DNA of 64,000 bases from Desulfoscipio geothermicus. Lineage in GTDB: Bacteria > Bacillota > Desulfotomaculia > Desulfotomaculales > Desulfallaceae. Under the pieces are notes generated by a model. It did not search any database and had not been told where the DNA came from. It was given only the letters and a program-made list of their open reading frames with translations. Shown here piece after piece: positions 63,235-64,000 of the stretch. The DNA lies in the NCBI GenBank assembly GCA_016841645.1, contig JAENYS010000002.1, forward strand, positions 157,153 to 221,152, read 5' to 3'. Position 1 is the first letter of the stretch. Each line of letters opens with the position of its first letter. The position numbers were made by a program, and so were the translations under genes.

Positions 63235-63984
63235 ATGGATATCAGAAGCGAAATTGAAATAATTGAGTCTTCTATAAACCCAAATAAAACAAATATTCCA
63301 GGAACAGAAGCTTATGAAATTGTAATGAGAGTTGCATATTTTGAATACCATCAATACTCGAAGCTTATTGTGAAATTAAATAAATTAAGAAAAAAATGCT
63401 TAACATATGATGAGAAGGCTGCTTTTGTGACTATATATAAGGCCATTTATCATTCTGCCAAAAAAATGTATAGAAAGACTTTGTCGAATATAAATTCGGG
63501 GGTATTAGAAATAAATCATAATTTGCACGACGAAAGTGAAGAGACTGTTCAAAAAGCAATAGAACCTTTTTTACATGACACCGGGAATTTAAATTTCAAT
63601 CAATCGTGTTTAAGAATAATGTCAAATGCTATTCTCAAACAGTTAGCTGATATAAAAGATGAATTGTATATTTTAGATAATCATCCGGATGACTATATAA
63701 ACACTTTTAGTACCTATATAGGTCCAGCATCAATAATGAGATATAGAAACGACCGCGTCTATTATAAGGATGTTTCATTTATTCCTACTGATAGTCACAG
63801 CTATTCTGTTTCATATAACGAAAAAACAACAACGGATACTAAAAATGCAATATTAGATATATTTGCTTATTTGAATGGTATGCCTTACTTTTACTTCACA
63901 GACAATCCTGAATTTAATAGGAAAATTTGTGAATTGTATGAGAAATTTTACAATGGTCCCCAATGTCAAGACACGATTTTATAA
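63235..63984 (+). CDS. AT-rich orphan protein of unknown function
   Basis: 249 residues with an excellent ribosome binding site (AGAAGGAGG) and ATG. No family recognised. It is mostly helical in the first half, with many Asn, Ile, Lys and Tyr, and shows no signal peptide or transmembrane segment. The C-terminal half has DNHPDDYINTFSTYIG and a Tyr-rich stretch (YFYFTDNPEFN). Base composition is far more AT-rich than all neighbours, which fits recent transfer. Its 5' region carries a hairpin with a T-run. It could belong to a defence or phage-derived island extending beyond the window, but nothing in the sequence proves this. Confidence 0.6.
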   Translation: MDIRSEIEIIESSINPNKTNIPGTEAYEIVMRVAYFEYHQYSKLIVKLNKLRKKCLTYDEKAAFVTIYKAIYHSAKKMYRKTLSNINSGVLEINHNLHDESEETVQKAIEPFLHDTGNLNFNQSCLRIMSNAILKQLADIKDELYILDNHPDDYINTFSTYIGPASIMRYRNDRVYYKDVSFIPTDSHSYSVSYNEKTTTDTKNAILDIFAYLNGMPYFYFTDNPEFNRKICELYEKFYNGPQCQDTIL

Positions 63985-64000
63985 ATTCAAAGCGACACTG

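Noticed and set aside
1..64000. tRNA, rRNA, CRISPR arrays, prophage or complete insertion sequences
   Set aside because: None were recognised on reading through both strands; small or degenerate examples could be missed by eye.

Overview
The window looks like chromosome of an anaerobic, endospore-forming Firmicute of the Desulfotomaculum/Pelotomaculum type (Peptococcaceae). This is inferred from gene content and order: the complete spoIIIAA-AH operon, spoIVB-spo0A, spoIIM, spoIIAA-AB-sigF and spoVAE/spoVAF; an electron-bifurcating NfnAB pair; an OLE RNA with its membrane partner; acyl-CoA dehydratase activases; and many TTG/GTG starts with strong G-rich ribosome binding sites. Nearly all genes lie on the + strand; the only convincing minus-strand gene is a DUF3243 gene at 3.2-3.5 kb. 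No tRNA, rRNA, CRISPR array, prophage or complete insertion sequence was seen.

Layout. 0-8.4 kb: 3' end of a secreted repeat protein, tldD, a prepilin peptidase, DUF3243, a short YabG-like gene, tldE, aroQ-pepQ-efp and a zinc-ribbon protein. 8.6-13.9 kb: the spoIIIA operon, encoding the feeding-tube channel between mother cell and forespore. 14.3-20 kb: a pyruvate/oxaloacetate carboxyltransferase, the Asp23-AmaP-DUF2273 envelope-stress set, nusB and nfnAB. 20-32 kb: xseA-folD-fchA-xseB-ispA, then a large structured non-coding RNA (OLE) and oapA, then dxs-tlyA-nadK-mnmM-argR-recN. 32.3-42.4 kb: spoIVB and spo0A, a steA-steB-glycosyltransferase-MraY-like cell-envelope set, a PepT-like peptidase, DUF3866, a ComB-like protein and spoIIM. 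42.5-52.2 kb: a DUF4227 (yqzK-like) gene whose 3' end carries a 29-bp inverted repeat, then xerD, deoB, pdp, dacF, the spoIIA operon, dodecin, spoVAE and spoVAF. 52.4-57.3 kb: two DUF2229 proteins with a BadF-type ATPase activase, then a lysine riboswitch controlling lysA. 57.4-62.6 kb: a DHH-CBS-CCA fusion, a site-2 protease, trpS and ytfI. 62.6-64 kb: an unassigned region rich in inverted repeats and an AT-rich orphan gene that looks acquired.

The genes combine into a sporulation and envelope programme (Spo0A, SpoIIA/SigF, SpoIIM, SpoIVB, the SpoIIIA channel, SpoVA) interleaved with housekeeping: isoprenoid precursors (ispA, dxs), C1-folate metabolism (folD, fchA), DNA repair (xseAB, recN), arginine regulation and lysine synthesis. 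The most noteworthy elements are the OLE RNA/OapA locus with a palindrome over its promoter, the lysine riboswitch, several probable non-canonical starts (AUA, CUG, and an AUG-UAG start-stop), the acyl-CoA dehydratase activase trio with no dehydratase beside it, the SteA/SteB cluster and the unexplained right-hand end. Identifications rest on recognising motifs, gene order and protein lengths by eye; no database search was possible.
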